Below are positions 11,373 through 22,680 of a stretch of 64,000 nt of DNA, piece by piece (position 1 is the stretch's first letter; every line of letters starts with the position of its first letter). This DNA comes from Apis mellifera (lineage: Eukaryota; Arthropoda; Insecta; Hymenoptera; Apidae). The stretch lies in the NCBI RefSeq assembly GCF_003254395.2, contig NC_037638.1, positions 3,414,001 through 3,478,000 of the forward strand, written 5' to 3'. A program made the translations under genes and the position numbers. The notes under the pieces were generated by a model. The model did not search any database. It saw nothing but the letters and a program-made list of their open reading frames with translations, and had not been told where the DNA came from.

Positions 11373-12437
11373 TAAGTCGAAAAGCAATTTGATTAATTCG
11401 AAAACGATTTGATTGCTCGTAAATAAATAAATAAATAAATGAAATAAAACGTTCAAGGTAACGGATAGAGTGCTTTTAACCGAAATAATATAGGTTTCAC
11501 TTTGAAATCTATATCTCGGTATCGATCTAAGCAGGTGATTTCGAGTGGAGGGAAGGTTCCTTAGGGAAGTCGGCTTTGTTCTCGAGCTAATCAGAGAATT
11601 TACGTTGCTTGATCGGTCAAAGGGTATCCTTCGACTAGGCAACCCCGCTGATGCTCATCTATACGTAAACACGTAAACAATCGACACTCGAATACCGATT
11701 TCACTCTTGGGTTTGCACCTTGAAATGTGCTTCCACGTTAGAAATCATGCGATTCGAGTTTACACACCGATATCTCTTCGAAAAAATTTGAAAAATTGGT
11801 ATTCGGATATTTCACTTCCTGGAGAATTAACAATCTAATTGAATACTTTTTCCATAGAAGCAATTAAAAAAGATTGCAATAAAAGTTGACTATCTATTTC
11901 CTTTCAATAAAAAGAATTTGGAATAAAATTACAAAGGGATTAAAACTTTTGCCTGTATTTATTTGCATCTCTCTAATCAGTCCAATTTATTATTATTTAT
12001 ATAATTTACTATTTCTTCGCATTTTCATTTTTCAAGATGCCTCGAAATAATTATTTTATCCGAGGAATATTTTTCAGAAAAAGGAAAACAAAAAGTTATT
12101 TAATCCTTGGAAATGATAAAATTTCAGTTTCTATAGAAACATTAGATACTTGAATGACGAGAGAAGACACCTCATCCATATTTTAATCAGCGTTTACCCG
12201 TTCCACGTCTTGCTTCATCTAAGAAAAAAAGAAAAATTCTACGTCGTCCCTCCTCTTTTCATTACCTCTGACAATTCTACTGGCATCGGAAAGGGAGCGA
12301 AAACTAGCCGAATCAAATGACCCCCGAATCTCCCCTTCGATTAATTCATACTTTAATCCGACGATTCCCGGAAAAGACAAAGTTTCAATCGATCCCCGAA
12401 ACTCGCAATCAGCCGAATCAGCAGGAATCAATTCCTA

Positions 12438-12468
<31 letters not shown>

Positions 12469-12899
12469 TTCTGTAAGACAGTTCCCGTCTCTGTACCGAT
12501 ATTCCGGCGAGTTTACCGCAATCAGCCTTGCCAAGAGACATCGTGTCGACAGAAGGAAGGAAAGGAAGGAGACGGATAGGAATGGAAACAGGAAGTCGAT
12601 TCTCAAAGTCGTTCGAAACTTGCTCGAAAAAGTTGTTCGAATTTTTCTTAATAAAAATATTTTAAAATAATTTCTTCCATCGTTTCGATGTCAAAATTGT
12701 ATACAAATTCTCTTCGATACTCGACCTGAGAAGGATATTTTATTAACAAGCTTTCTTTCTTCTCGAAAGAAAATTACAATCAATTAAATTCCATATGATA
12801 TATTGGAGCTATATATCTCTCCTCTTCTCCAATAATTTCGTGTATTGGATAAAAGTGGCTGGAAATATTTTGATAAAATATTCATGTATATTTAATTAT
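11373..12899. other. Non-coding, no gene recognised
   Basis: AT-rich unique sequence with a TCG trinucleotide run inside it. A 117-codon plus-strand frame at 12317-12670 runs through that microsatellite (a valine run) and lacks any domain, so it is not called. Confidence 0.5.
12438..12467. repeat. (TCG)10 microsatellite
   Basis: Ten uninterrupted TCG triplets. Confidence 0.95.
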
Positions 12900-13760
12900 A
12901 TACTATTACTTAATTAAAATTAATTATTGTTTATCTTCTTATAAATTTTATCATAAATTTTAAATATAACCGATTCATTTCACTTCTAATCACTTTTTAC
13001 TTGACGATAAATTCAACTAACATTTTTGTTCAATGGATACTAATAGAGTTCAATTATTAGACTAATTAATATTAAATCCCAAAATAAAATTACATAGTCT
13101 CAGTAATTTCAAGAATTTTTTTATTTTACTTTTAGTCATTTTTTACTTGACAATAAACTCAACTAACATTTTTGTGGATACTAATAGAGTTCAATTATTA
13201 GGATTAGGCTTTTAATTAATTAATATTAAATCCCAAAATAAAATTCCTAGAATAATTTCAAGAATTTTTTTACTTTTTATAATTATTATTTACTTATCAT
13301 CAATCAGATTCGTCAAATCAGATTATCTTTAATTAATTATTGTTCATCTTCTTCATAAATTTTAAATATAATCAATTCATTTTACTTCTAATCACTTTTT
13401 ACTTGACTCAATAAACTCAATTATTAGGATTAGACTAATTAATATTAAATCTCAAAATAAAATTCCTAGAATAATTTCAAGAATTTTTTTACTTTTTATA
13501 ATTATTGTTTACTTATCATCAATCAGATTCGTCAAATCAGATTATCTTTAATTAATTATTGTTCATCTTCTTCATAAATTTTAAATATAACCGATTCATT
13601 TTACTTCTAATCACTTTTTACTTGACTCAATAAACTCAATTATTAGGATTAGACTAATTAATATTAAAATCTCAAAATAAAATTCCTAGAATAATTTCAA
13701 GAATTTTTTTACTTTTTATAATTATAGTTTACTTATCATCAATCAGATTATCTTTAATTT
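12900..13760. repeat. Tandem array, ~219 bp unit, 3-4 copies
   Basis: Marker CATTT(T/C)ACTTCTAATCAC recurs at 12976, 13378 and 13597; the last two are 219 bp apart. The wider first interval contains a partial copy near 13110-13280. Shared words are TTTACTTG, CTCAATTATTAGGATTAG, TTAATATTAAATC(C/T)CAAAATA and CCTAGAATAATTTCAAGAAT. Non-coding. The first copy is the most diverged. Confidence 0.85.
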
Positions 13761-13789
13761 TATAGTACAAATTCTTTTTTAAAAATATG

Positions 13790-14420
13790 GTGTTCAGATA
13801 GGGCAAACATCTTCCCCTTGATAAAACCTATCCCTCCACGGGAATGAATGAAACCTGACTTTCTTCCTCCTTTTTCCCTCGCTTCCCTCGCGAGGAGGGG
13901 GGGGCCGAGAGAATTTTCGCGCACGTACACGACGCGACCCCGAAAGACGAAATCGAGATGGCTCGAATCCCGCACTCTCGAGAGCCACTTCTCGATCCAT
14001 CCTTTACTTTGGCACCGACGAAATCGAACGAAATGTGGAGGAGGAGGAAAAAGGAAGGAAGGAAGGAAGGAAGGAAGTCCGTGGCCCGGTTTCGAAGGAT
14101 CAGCGAAATGGCCTTACGTAAACAAATCTCGATCGATCTATCCAACCCCCGGGAATACCTGGAATGATTTTACGTGACGACGAGATACTTACTGGGTTTT
14201 CAGGCCGTTCTAGACGGAGAAATATAGGGGAGGAGAGGGGAAGGGAGGCGCAACGGTTCCTCGATTTTATCGCGGATCCTGGCGACAACACACGAAGCCC
14301 GATCCCAACGCTGCGGGGATTTTCTGGTGCGGTGTGTTGGATGGATGGACGTGAAAGGAAGTCTCTCTTACTTTTTCCTCTTTTTTTTTTAAACGAAATG
14401 GGAACGATCGAAATTTTCTT
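13790..14420. other. GC-rich block, no gene recognised
   Basis: GC-rich sequence with a (GGAA)n run at about 14052-14077. Seven overlapping frames of 63-109 codons occupy both strands, so none is credible on its own. It may be a regulatory island. Confidence 0.45.
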
Positions 14421-14923
14421 CTTTCTTTTTCGAAATAAGGTAAGCGTTTCGAATATCTTTCACTGTATTAAAAATTCTTAAATAAATAAATAATTTAATT
14501 AAATAAGTAAATAATTCTTTCTGTACCATCGTTCGAAGAGATGTATATATATTTGAGTTGTGGTGGATATAATCCTCTGGATTTAAAATATATAGTTGAA
14601 AATAAGGTTGCGAAGGAAAAGTCATCTTACGATTCACGATATTTAAATACACGTTTGAGAGAAGCCTGCAAGATACACTTTTATTCATTCGGCCAGCAGG
14701 ATCATTGATATTCCGTACACGTAAAAGATGGCTTCCTCCTCCCTGGCTGGATAATATTCCTTTGGAATTCGGCTCCTTGCCTCGGTTTCCTCTTACCCCT
14801 TTGCTCCTCCCTCGTTACGATTATTCACCGGAGTCAGCCTTAACGTAAACGACATTCCTATTTGTCGCTACACCTTTCACACTTTCGCGAATATATTTCC
14901 TTTACTCCTTTACAATTCCATTA
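14421..14923. other. Non-coding flank of mariner copy 1
   Basis: AT-rich first, then CT-rich mixed sequence. No gene recognised. Confidence 0.5.
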
Positions 14924-14925
14924 TA

Positions 14926-14954
14926 TTGGGTTGGCAACTAAGTAATTGCGGATT
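14926..14954 (+). repeat. Left terminal inverted repeat, mariner copy 1
   Basis: 29 bp starting TTGGGTTGGCAACTAAGTAA and ending GCGGATT. Preceded by TA. Confidence 0.95.
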
Positions 14955-14957
14955 TCA

Positions 14958-15783
14958 GTTGAACTTGATGACGATCTAATCAAAGCAATAATCGATTCGG
15001 ATCGTCACAACTCGTGAGATTGCAGAGAAGCTTCATGTATCGCATACGTGCATTGAAAACCGCTTAAAACAACTTGGCTATGTTCGAAAACTCGATACAT
15101 GGATTCCTCGCGAACTGAAAGAAAAGCATTTAACGCAACGCGTTAACAGCTGCGATTTGCTAAAGAAACGTAATGAAAATGATCCATTTTTAAAACGACC
15201 GATAACTGGCGATGAAAAATGGGTTGTTTACAACAATATCGAGCGGAAAAGATGGTGGAGCAGGCCACGTGAATCAGCTCGAACAACGTCAAAAGCTGGT
15301 ATTCGTCGAAAGAAGATTTTGTTATCAGTTTGGTGGGATTACAAAGGAATCGTCTATTTTGAACTCTTACCACCCAATCGAACGATCGATTCTGTTGTCT
15401 ACATCGAACAACTAACGAAATTAAACAACGCAGTTGAAGAAAAGCGGCCCGAATTGACAAATCGAAAAGGTGTTGTATTCCATCACGACGATGCAAGGCC
15501 ACGCGCATCTTTGGTCACTCGGCAAAAATTATTGGAGCTTGGTTGGGATGTTTTGCCACATCCATCATATAGTTCTGACCTTGCATCATCCGATTACTTT
15601 TCGTTTCGATCTTTACAAAACTCCTCGAATGATAAAAATTTCAATAACGATGATGATATCGAATCGTACCTGATTCAGTTTTCTGCTAATAAAAACCACA
15701 AGTTTTATGAACGTGAGATTATAATGCTGCCTGAAAGATGGCGAAAGGTCATTGATCAAAATGGGCAACGCATTACAGAATAA
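14958..15783 (+). pseudogene. Mariner transposase remnant (copy 1)
   Basis: A broken transposase, the enzyme that cuts and pastes mariner DNA in the nucleus. The N-terminal ~65 residues, including the first helix-turn-helix, are absent. A 5 bp loss after GATCGTCACA shifts the frame and brings a TGA about 20 codons in. From about 15157 the frame is open for 208 codons to the natural TAA. It carries the catalytic-domain landmarks: WIPREL linker, TGDEKW (first Asp), HHDDARP (second Asp) and SSDYF (third Asp), followed by the usual LPERW...ITE ending. So the DDD triad survives, but with no start codon and no complete DNA-binding domain it cannot make a working enzyme. Confidence 0.93.
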
Positions 15784-15831
15784 AGTTATTTAGTTCCACG
15801 AAAAAATTGTCTTTGATTTTCTAAAAAAAAA

Positions 15832-15856
15832 AATCCGCAATTAGTTGCCAACCCAA
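15832..15856 (-). repeat. Right terminal inverted repeat, mariner copy 1 (4 bp deleted)
   Basis: Reads TTGGGTTGGCAACTAATTGC on the minus strand. Compared with the left repeat it lacks AGTA after CAACTA, probably a slip between two TA steps. Followed by TA. Confidence 0.95.
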
Positions 15857-16234
15857 TATAACATTCTATCCAATCCTCACAATTGAAAAACCTCGAAAAA
15901 TAATCCGCTTAAACCTTTCTTATCCAAGTTGAAGCTGACGTCCAGTTTCAATCTCTCCTAAGGAGATTAATCGAGAAGGCTCTCTCTCCCCCTCCGCAAC
16001 ACCCACCCCCGCGCTTGGCTCGGATCGCCAACAGGCAGTTAGTTAGTCACCGCTCCCACTAATATCTCTGGCGATATTAATTCGGCTAGGTGGAATTGCG
16101 GCGGAGGAAACCTCTCCCAGACGGATGCCACGGGTATATGCGCGAGGAGGAGGGGAGGGCGTGCGACCAAGTGGCCCCCTCTTCGAGTAGGCAGGCAGAT
16201 GGCCGGTGCCTGGCCGACGATGATCAACTGCGCG

Positions 16235-16250
16235 GCATAATAAACGGATC
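16235..16250 (+). repeat. Duplicated 16-mer, copy 1
   Basis: GCATAATAAACGGATC, identical to 16616-16631. Both lie in the same orientation, 381 bp apart, with different flanks. This suggests repeated use of a binding site rather than a recent segmental duplication. Confidence 0.8.
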
Positions 16251-16252
16251 TG

Positions 16253-16262
16253 TTGACGTCAA
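16253..16262. promoter_or_regulatory. CRE-like palindrome
   Basis: TTGACGTCAA contains the full TGACGTCA site recognised by CREB/ATF family bZIP proteins. Occupancy is unknown. Confidence 0.35.
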
Positions 16263-16615
16263 AGCCAGAAGGGGCCGAGGGAGAGGGAGGAGGAAGAAGG
16301 GAACAGGTGTCCTGTCCGCGAAGTAGCCGCCTTGAGGAGTCTTGGTTCAGAATATGATCGTTGATTACACTCGTCCATCGTTTATCCATTTCCACAATTC
16401 GATAATTTAATCGATGTGAGCTCGAGAGTAAAAAGAATCATCATCATTCAAATTCTTTGAAACGAGAAGGGGAATGAAAGTGGAAGGAATGAACCGTTGC
16501 TCTTTCAAAAAAAAAAAAGCAAGTTTGGAGGAGTTGGGGGAGGGGCATCTTACAGGACACCTTACAGGCTATTTATCTTCGCATCCGCCGTTGGAATAAC
16601 GCATGGCCACGCGTT

Positions 16616-16631
16616 GCATAATAAACGGATC
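16616..16631 (+). repeat. Duplicated 16-mer, copy 2
   Basis: GCATAATAAACGGATC, the second exact copy of 16235-16250. Confidence 0.8.
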
Positions 16632-16766
16632 AATCTCCGTCAACGGCAGTAACAGTAACGGAGAGAAGGGGGATGTATAGTTGCAGCGGCGCCATTGGCT
16701 AATAATATCCGCGCGATACCCGTGACAGACCCGTTTAATTACGCTCGTGACAATCGTTGGCGCGAT

Positions 16767-16778
16767 CGCGCATGCGCG
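16767..16778. promoter_or_regulatory. NRF1/Ewg-type palindrome
   Basis: CGCGCATGCGCG, a palindrome matching the GCGCATGCGC core of NRF1 (Ewg in flies), which in animals marks many promoters. It overlaps a second palindrome, GCGCGATCGCGC. Confidence 0.45.
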
Positions 16779-17039
16779 AAAGGAGGCGGTTTCAGAAGCG
16801 CGGAACGGATGTCTCCGCGCGGACATTTGTTATTCCGCCTGTCACTTCATCATATCGTAACTCCTGCTACCGCGCCCCCCCCCGTTTATCATCGGGGTAG
16901 GATATCTCGATTATGACCGCGCGGTGAATATTGCCTCGCTCTTCCCCGTAATTCGCCGACCGATCGAGATTAGATCGAGAATCATTTTCCTAGCTCCTTC
17001 CCCATTTCATTTTATATTCAATTATGTTATTCGCGTGTT

Positions 17040-17935
17040 TTGTAATTTTAGGTATATTTCGAAAAGAAGAAGAAGAAGAAAATTAAATCTCGCAAAAATC
17101 ATTTCTTTATTGCCCTATCGTAATTCGGTTAGTGGGATAACGAATTTTATATTCACTTATATTAGAAGTTACTCGCATGTTTTGTATATTTCAAAGAAGA
17201 AGAAAATTAAATCTCGCAAAATTCGGTCAATCATTTCTTTATTGCCGGTTAGTGGGATAACGAATTTTATATTTACTTATGTTAGAGATTACTTGCGTGT
17301 TTTGTAATTTTACATATATATCAAAGAAGAAGAAGAAAATTAAATCTCACAAAATTCGGTCAATCATTTCTTTATTGCCGGTTAGTAGGATAACAAATTT
17401 TATATTCACTTATGTTAGAGATTACTCGCGTTTTGTAATTTTAAGTATATTTCAAAGAAGAGAAAGAAAATTAAATCTCGCAAAATTCGGTCAATCATTT
17501 CTTTATTGCCCTATCGTAATTCGGTTAGTGGAATTTTATATTATGTTACTCGCATGTTTTGTAATTTTAAGTATATCTCGAAAAGAAGAAGAAGAAAATT
17601 AAATCTCACAAAATTCGATCAATTATTTTTTTATTGCTCTATCGTATTTCGGTTAATGGAATAACGAATTTTATATTCACTTATGTTAGAAGTTACTCGC
17701 GTGTTTTTAATTTTACATATATCTTGAAAAGAAGAAAAAGAAAATTAAATCTCGCAAAATTCGATCAATCATTTCTTTATTGTCGGTTAGTGGAATAACG
17801 AATATTATATTCACTTATGTTAGAGATTACTCGCGTGTTTTGTAATTTTACATATATCTCGAAAAGAAGAAGAAGAAAATTAAATCTCGCAAAATTCGTT
17901 TGGTCAATCATTTCTTTATTGCCCTATCGTAAATT
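17040..17935. repeat. Tandem array, ~130 bp unit, ~7 copies
   Basis: Each unit has (GAA)n AATTAAATCTCGCAAAA, CAATCATTTCTTTATTGCC, CGGTTAGTGG(G)ATAACGAA, TTATATTCACTTATGTTAGA and TACTCGCGTGTTTTGTAATT. The ATTAAATCTC marker recurs every 125-145 bp from about 17080 to 17880, with length changes mostly in the GAA run. Open frames of 107-127 codons here are a by-product of the repeat and carry no domain. Confidence 0.9.
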
Positions 17936-19492
17936 CGGTTGTTCGATTAGCGGGACAACGAATGATGCATAGATATTAAAATCGTGCGAGTGTAGAAAGG
18001 AAAAAAGGAAGAGGAGCGAGATGCGCTGTTTTACCGATTGCTGGTAGCCGCGCGAACAGGCAGCCCTGGGCTGAAATTTCAACGGAGCGGCGATCCGGTC
18101 GGGGCTCGATGGGATCTCCATTCTGTTCCGAAACCGCATTCGTTGCCGCGAAAAATCCCTATCGAAAAGGTGCATAATTCGAGTGGAAAATCGTTATCTG
18201 CCAGGAAATTGCGACCCCACCCACCGTGACGATCGAATGACTGGAATTCGCCATTCGAGTGAACCTGGGAGGGGGAGGAGGAGGCTGCTCGTAAATATCT
18301 TTCTCCTTTTTTTTTCTCCACTCTCTCTTTCTCTCTTCTCCCTCCTATTTTCTTTCTTTTTATTCGTTCCCTTCCTTCGTTACACCGCGACTGCGGTTCA
18401 CGCGAGTGCGGAGCAACGATAAGCAGAACGAGAGACATTATGCATGCCAAAAACAGCAATATCGGATACGAATGTGCCCGTTTCCCGGGGGAGGGAATAT
18501 AGCGATACGAAGAAAATAAAGAGAGGTGGAACGGTTATTGAACAGGCTTTGGGATGGAGCTTCGAGATTTGGCTGGTAAAAGATAAAATTGGGGATCAAG
18601 TAGTCGCTTGTAATTAACTCCATCCTCTTTAAATTATAAATTAAAATTATCCAAAATCCATCGATTATCTACATCTTCTTAAATAATAAAAAAACTCAAC
18701 GTATCCAACGAAAAGGATTATTCTATTCACCGATTAATCATTTACAAAAATTCGAAGCAGAACACAGAATGCACAAAATCCATCCGGGAATCACTCTTTA
18801 AATCCCTTAATAATAATTTCCTCCGAAAGGAAGGAAAGGAGTCTCGAAAGATGAACCTTTTATCCGATCCTTTATCCCAATTGGATACCGGCCGTATTTC
18901 CATCACGAACGCTGCAAACGTTCAGCCAATCAGCAATTAACCTGTTAAAACCATCTCCACCCGACAGACAACTTCTCGATCCGAACGGACGATTCCCCAG
19001 ATTTATCCCCGGGATCGACGATACACGATTAAGAAGACCTCCTCCCTCCCCCCTCTCTTCGTGTTTGTTCCGCCACGCTATCGAGCCGAGGATCGAGACC
19101 GTGGGATAGGAAATCGATCGCTGGGCGGACGGATAAGCGGCAATTATTAGAGTTACCGGCACGTGTATCGTTCGTTAGCCGATTAAGGCGGGTTGAAAAG
19201 GAATTCGATGAGACCGGGGGGGCGGAAGGGCCATTCCGCGCTGCCAACTTACGCCTCTCTCTCTCTCCCCTCCTCCTCCCGCACAAATGTGCAACTGCAC
19301 ACGAGGGGGGAGGGGGCTTTACTTGGTCCGTAATATTGCCCCGGGCAATGTGTACCGAGTATTCGCACAACGTGTGCAACCTGGCCGTGTGTACAGGCCA
19401 GACCATTGTGACAGAGGTTCTCAACCGGACGATGTCGTGGGATTGGTTTATTTAATATTTTATTCAAGTGATTATATATTTTATTCAATATT
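17936..19492. other. Mixed-composition unique sequence, no gene recognised
   Basis: GC-balanced blocks at 18020-18450 and 18880-19440 are separated by AT-rich sequence. CT-rich tracts occur at 18300-18370 and 19255-19285. Overlapping frames of 60-131 codons on both strands cover the GC blocks and share no recognisable domain. The 18.9-19.4 kb block is C- and G-run rich and could be regulatory. Confidence 0.45.
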
Positions 19493-20588
19493 ATTCAAAT
19501 GAACTAAGTTCAAATGAATTAAGTTCAAATGAACTAAGTTCAAAATAAATTAAGTTCAAATGAACTAAGTTCAAAATAAACTAAGTTCAAATGAACTAAG
19601 TTCAAATGAACTAAGTTCAAATGAACTAAGTTCAAATGAACTAAGTTCAAATGAATTACGTTCAAATGAACTAAGTTCAAATGAACTAAGTTCAAATGAA
19701 CTAAGTTCAAATAAACTAAGTTCAAAATAAACTAAGTTCAAATGAACTAAGTTCAAAATAAATTAAGTTCAAAATAAACTAAGTTCAAAATAAACTAAGT
19801 TCAAATGAACTAAGTTCAAAATAAACTAAGTTCAAATGAACTAAGTTCAAAATAAACTAAGTTTAAATGAACTAAGTTCAAATGAACTAAGTTCAAAATA
19901 AACTAAGTTCACAATAAACTAAGTTCAAATGAACTAAGTTCAAATGAACTAAATTCAAAATAAAGTAAGTTCAAAATAAACTAAGTTCAAATGAACTAAG
20001 TTCAAATAAACTAAGTTCAAAATAAACTAAGTTCAAATGAACTAAGTTCAAAATAAATTAAGTTCAAAATAAACTAAGTTCAAAATAAACTAAGTTCAAA
20101 TGAACTAAGTTCAAAATAAACTAAGTTCAAATGAACTAAGTTCAAAATAAACTAAGTTTAAATGAACTAAGTTCAAATGAACTAAGTTCAAAATAAACTA
20201 AGTTCACAATAAACTAAGTTCAAATGAACTAAGTTCAAATGAACTAAATTCAAAATAAAGTAAGTTCAAAATAAACTAAGTTCAAATGAACTAAATTCAA
20301 ATAAACTAAGTTCAAAATAAACTAAGTTCAAATGAACTAAGTTCAAATGAACTAAGTTCAAAATAAACTAAGTTCAAATGAACTAAGTTCAAATGAACTA
20401 AGTTCAAATGAATTACGTTCAAATGAACTAAGTTCAAATGAACTAAGTTCAAATAAACTAAGTTCAAAATAAACTAAGTTCAAATGAACTAAGTTCAAAA
20501 TAAATTAAGTTCAAAATAAACTAAGTTCAAAATAAACTAAGTTCAAATGAACTAAGTTTAAATGAACTAAGTTCAAAATAAACTAAGT
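19493..20588. repeat. 15/16 bp minisatellite, about 70 copies
   Basis: Two unit types are mixed: AAGTTCAAATGAACT (15 bp) and AAGTTCAAAATAAACT (16 bp), with rare variants (GTTTAAA, GTTCACAA, GAATTACG, AAAGTAAG). The 15-mer is an inverted repeat, AGTTCA-AA-TGAACT. The rare variants recur 295 bp apart (19861/20156, 19907/20202, 19951/20246), showing a higher-order duplication. Because 15 bp is five codons, endless LNLVH or FELSS frames appear; these are not genes. Confidence 0.97.
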
Positions 20589-21250
20589 AATAATCGATAA
20601 AGGAATGGGGAGGGGGTGAAATTAAATATTTTTGAATTGCATTATATTGGAAATATTCGATTCACTTTATTAAAAATTTTCTTTTATTTTATTTCTTCTA
20701 ATTTTGGATAAAGAGGTGTTGATCATTTGGATAAAGATGTTGATGAGATTTGAGGTTAAATTTAATTTCCGTGTGATTTTCATGTAATTGTAATTGAATT
20801 CGATATAGATTGAATTGATTGAACTTGAAGATAAAATGTCATGCGCATGGAAGATTATTTGGATATTTGGTTGGATTAAAATTATTTATACCTATACACT
20901 GTCTCTACATTGATTTATTAATAGCATTTTAATAAAAATAGAACCTAACTTTTTTTTCTTTTTAGCATTTCCTTTATGGTGTTCTTCTTATGATATAATA
21001 ATAGATAGAAGGTTGTATAAGTTCCAGTATTTTCAATTATAATAATCACAAATAACGGAAAAGTCTTTTAAATCAGAAATTGTATATAAGATCTCGAACG
21101 AAATAAGAAGTTTCAAAAAGAAAAAGAAAGCCATTAAAACTAAAATACTACTGATTACAAGTTATCAACAAGGCACAATAAGAAAATCCTTCGAAAAATT
21201 TAAACGTGTAAATCCGTCTTAATTAAAACTCGGGGATAAAGAATATTTTT
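20589..21250. other. AT-rich non-coding stretch
   Basis: AT-rich unique sequence. Nothing recognised. Confidence 0.5.
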
Positions 21251-22680
21251 TTTTCCCTTCCAAAAGATACTTTGTCTACCACCAGCTGTCTAACTCTCAC
21301 TCTGTGTAGCGAAACCGACGCCATTCAACTTTTAGATTACAAGCGAAATAGAAATAAAAGCAACCGGAGACCGACGGAATAAACACGAAAGGAGGAGGAG
21401 GAGGATCGCGAGCCGTAGGCGATTTCGACTCCAGCGCCATCTTCTCTCGTCACAAAGTCTGCGAATGTAATTTCTTCCGAAACTCCGTTTCGGTAAAATG
21501 ACACCGGCTCTCTGTAACATTCTCAGCCAGACCAAGGAAAACTTGTTTTTTCCTTCCTCTCCTCCTTTTTCTTTTCTGGTCTCGTGACTTCGAGCCTGTC
21601 TCCCCTTCCTCCCTCTCTTATCTCATCTTTGAGGGCGCGAAACGTGGAGGCTGGATAATTTGAAGACGCAACCAAGAATGATTCTTATTCATCGAAGCTT
21701 ATCGGATTCGAAAAAAAAAAATACCATACTTGCACAGGAAGAGAAAGTAACGTGAGAATATTGAGAAATTTTTTAATTTTACAATGTATCCAGTTTCGAA
21801 AAATTAATGATAAAATAAATCGTAAAAATGAATTTGAATATATAAAAATTTTGCAATTTTTATTATTGTAATAATTATTTCTCATTTCTTTAATAATTTT
21901 TTAGAAATAAAAAAAAAAATACACGAACGAAAGTGAAGAATATTCGCTCGTTTAAGTATCCGGATATATAGGTCAAAATCTTGGTCGTTCCACGGGATCT
22001 TCAATTTTAAAAATATGTCGGGAAAAAGGTTTCACGATTTCTTTGGAACGAACGTCTGCAAGAAGTCGCTCGCTCTTCCATTCATATCACCGTTTGACCG
22101 TCATTATTTGTCAACGCCATCTCTTCGTTTCTTACCCCTCGGTTCAAAAATCGACGACAAGACGGTCTTTCACGCGGACGAATTCCGAGATCAAGAAAGT
22201 GGAAAGAAAGTGGAAAGGAGCGGCAAACGGAGTCTGAATAGAGAGTCGTAGTCGAGGAACGAAGATAATGTCAGTTTTTTCTTCCACGGTTAGAGAGAAG
22301 GAGAGGGGGAAAAAGTGCGCGCGAGATAAAAATGACGGTGCGGTGGGACGAAGAAGGGTCGGATAGTTGTTTTATTATTTTCGTTAAACGCAGAACTTGA
22401 CAGGGCTTGAAGAAAGAGGAGGCGGTTATAAATCGCGAGCCCGCGTATTTACCCGAGAACAGTTCCGTTTCTTTGCGTCTTCTTCTCTCTCTCTCTTTCC
22501 TGTGACTCCCCCTATCTTATTTCTCTCTTTCTTTTCTCGTTCGTGCAACGCGTCGATCCGTAAAGATATCGTCTCAGCTTTTTCCTTCGCATTATGCCAG
22601 CTATCCGTGAATCATTCGATTGCTTATATTTATAAATCGATATATTCTCGTAATAGTTGAGGTTCACTTGTAATATTGGA
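21251..22680. other. Mixed unique sequence, no gene recognised
   Basis: Contains CT-rich tracts (21555-21620, 22480-22530) and GC-balanced blocks. GCGCCATCTTC near 21434 is a YY1/Pho-like word. Frames of 64-87 codons are seen (e.g. 22015-22251 starting at an ATG), but without domain, splice or conservation evidence they are not called. Confidence 0.45.

Larger units (their letters stand above)
14926..15856 (+). mobile_element. Mariner element, internally deleted (copy 1)
   Basis: A 931 bp Tc1/mariner-class DNA transposon of mariner (DD34D) type. It is bounded by inverted terminal repeats beginning TTGGGTTGGCAACTA and flanked by TA on both sides, the target duplication made by this class. Full-length mariners are about 1.3 kb with a ~345-residue transposase. 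Here about 0.2 kb encoding the start of the protein is missing, and the left terminal repeat runs straight into the Val-Glu-(Leu/Val)-Asp-Asp-Asp codons. The right terminal repeat has lost 4 bp (AGTA), so the element is doubly defective. The same deletion is seen in copy 2. Confidence 0.96.
15880..16920. promoter_or_regulatory. Candidate regulatory/promoter island
   Basis: About 1 kb of unique, CpG-rich sequence next to the mariner. A 16-mer GCATAATAAACGGATC occurs twice (16235, 16616). ACAGGTGTCCTGT at 16303 has its core repeated inverted at 16552. A CRE-type palindrome TTGACGTCAA lies at 16253-16262. ATTGG (inverted CCAAT) occurs near 16693, and overlapping GCGCGATCGCGC and CGCGCATGCGCG palindromes lie at 16760-16778. 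Frames of 73-118 codons on both strands overlap and are not called. The motif content suggests a promoter or enhancer. Confidence 0.4.

Noticed and set aside
12317..12670. 117-codon frame with a valine run
   Set aside because: The run is the (TCG)10 microsatellite read in another register. Flanks carry no domain.
16924..17602. 127- and 107-codon plus-strand frames
   Set aside because: They run through the ~130 bp tandem array and its GAA runs; the 'protein' is the repeat.
19540..19756. Repeating LNLVH and FELSS peptides
   Set aside because: The 15 bp repeat length equals five codons, so every frame without a stop stays open; it breaks wherever a 16 bp unit occurs.
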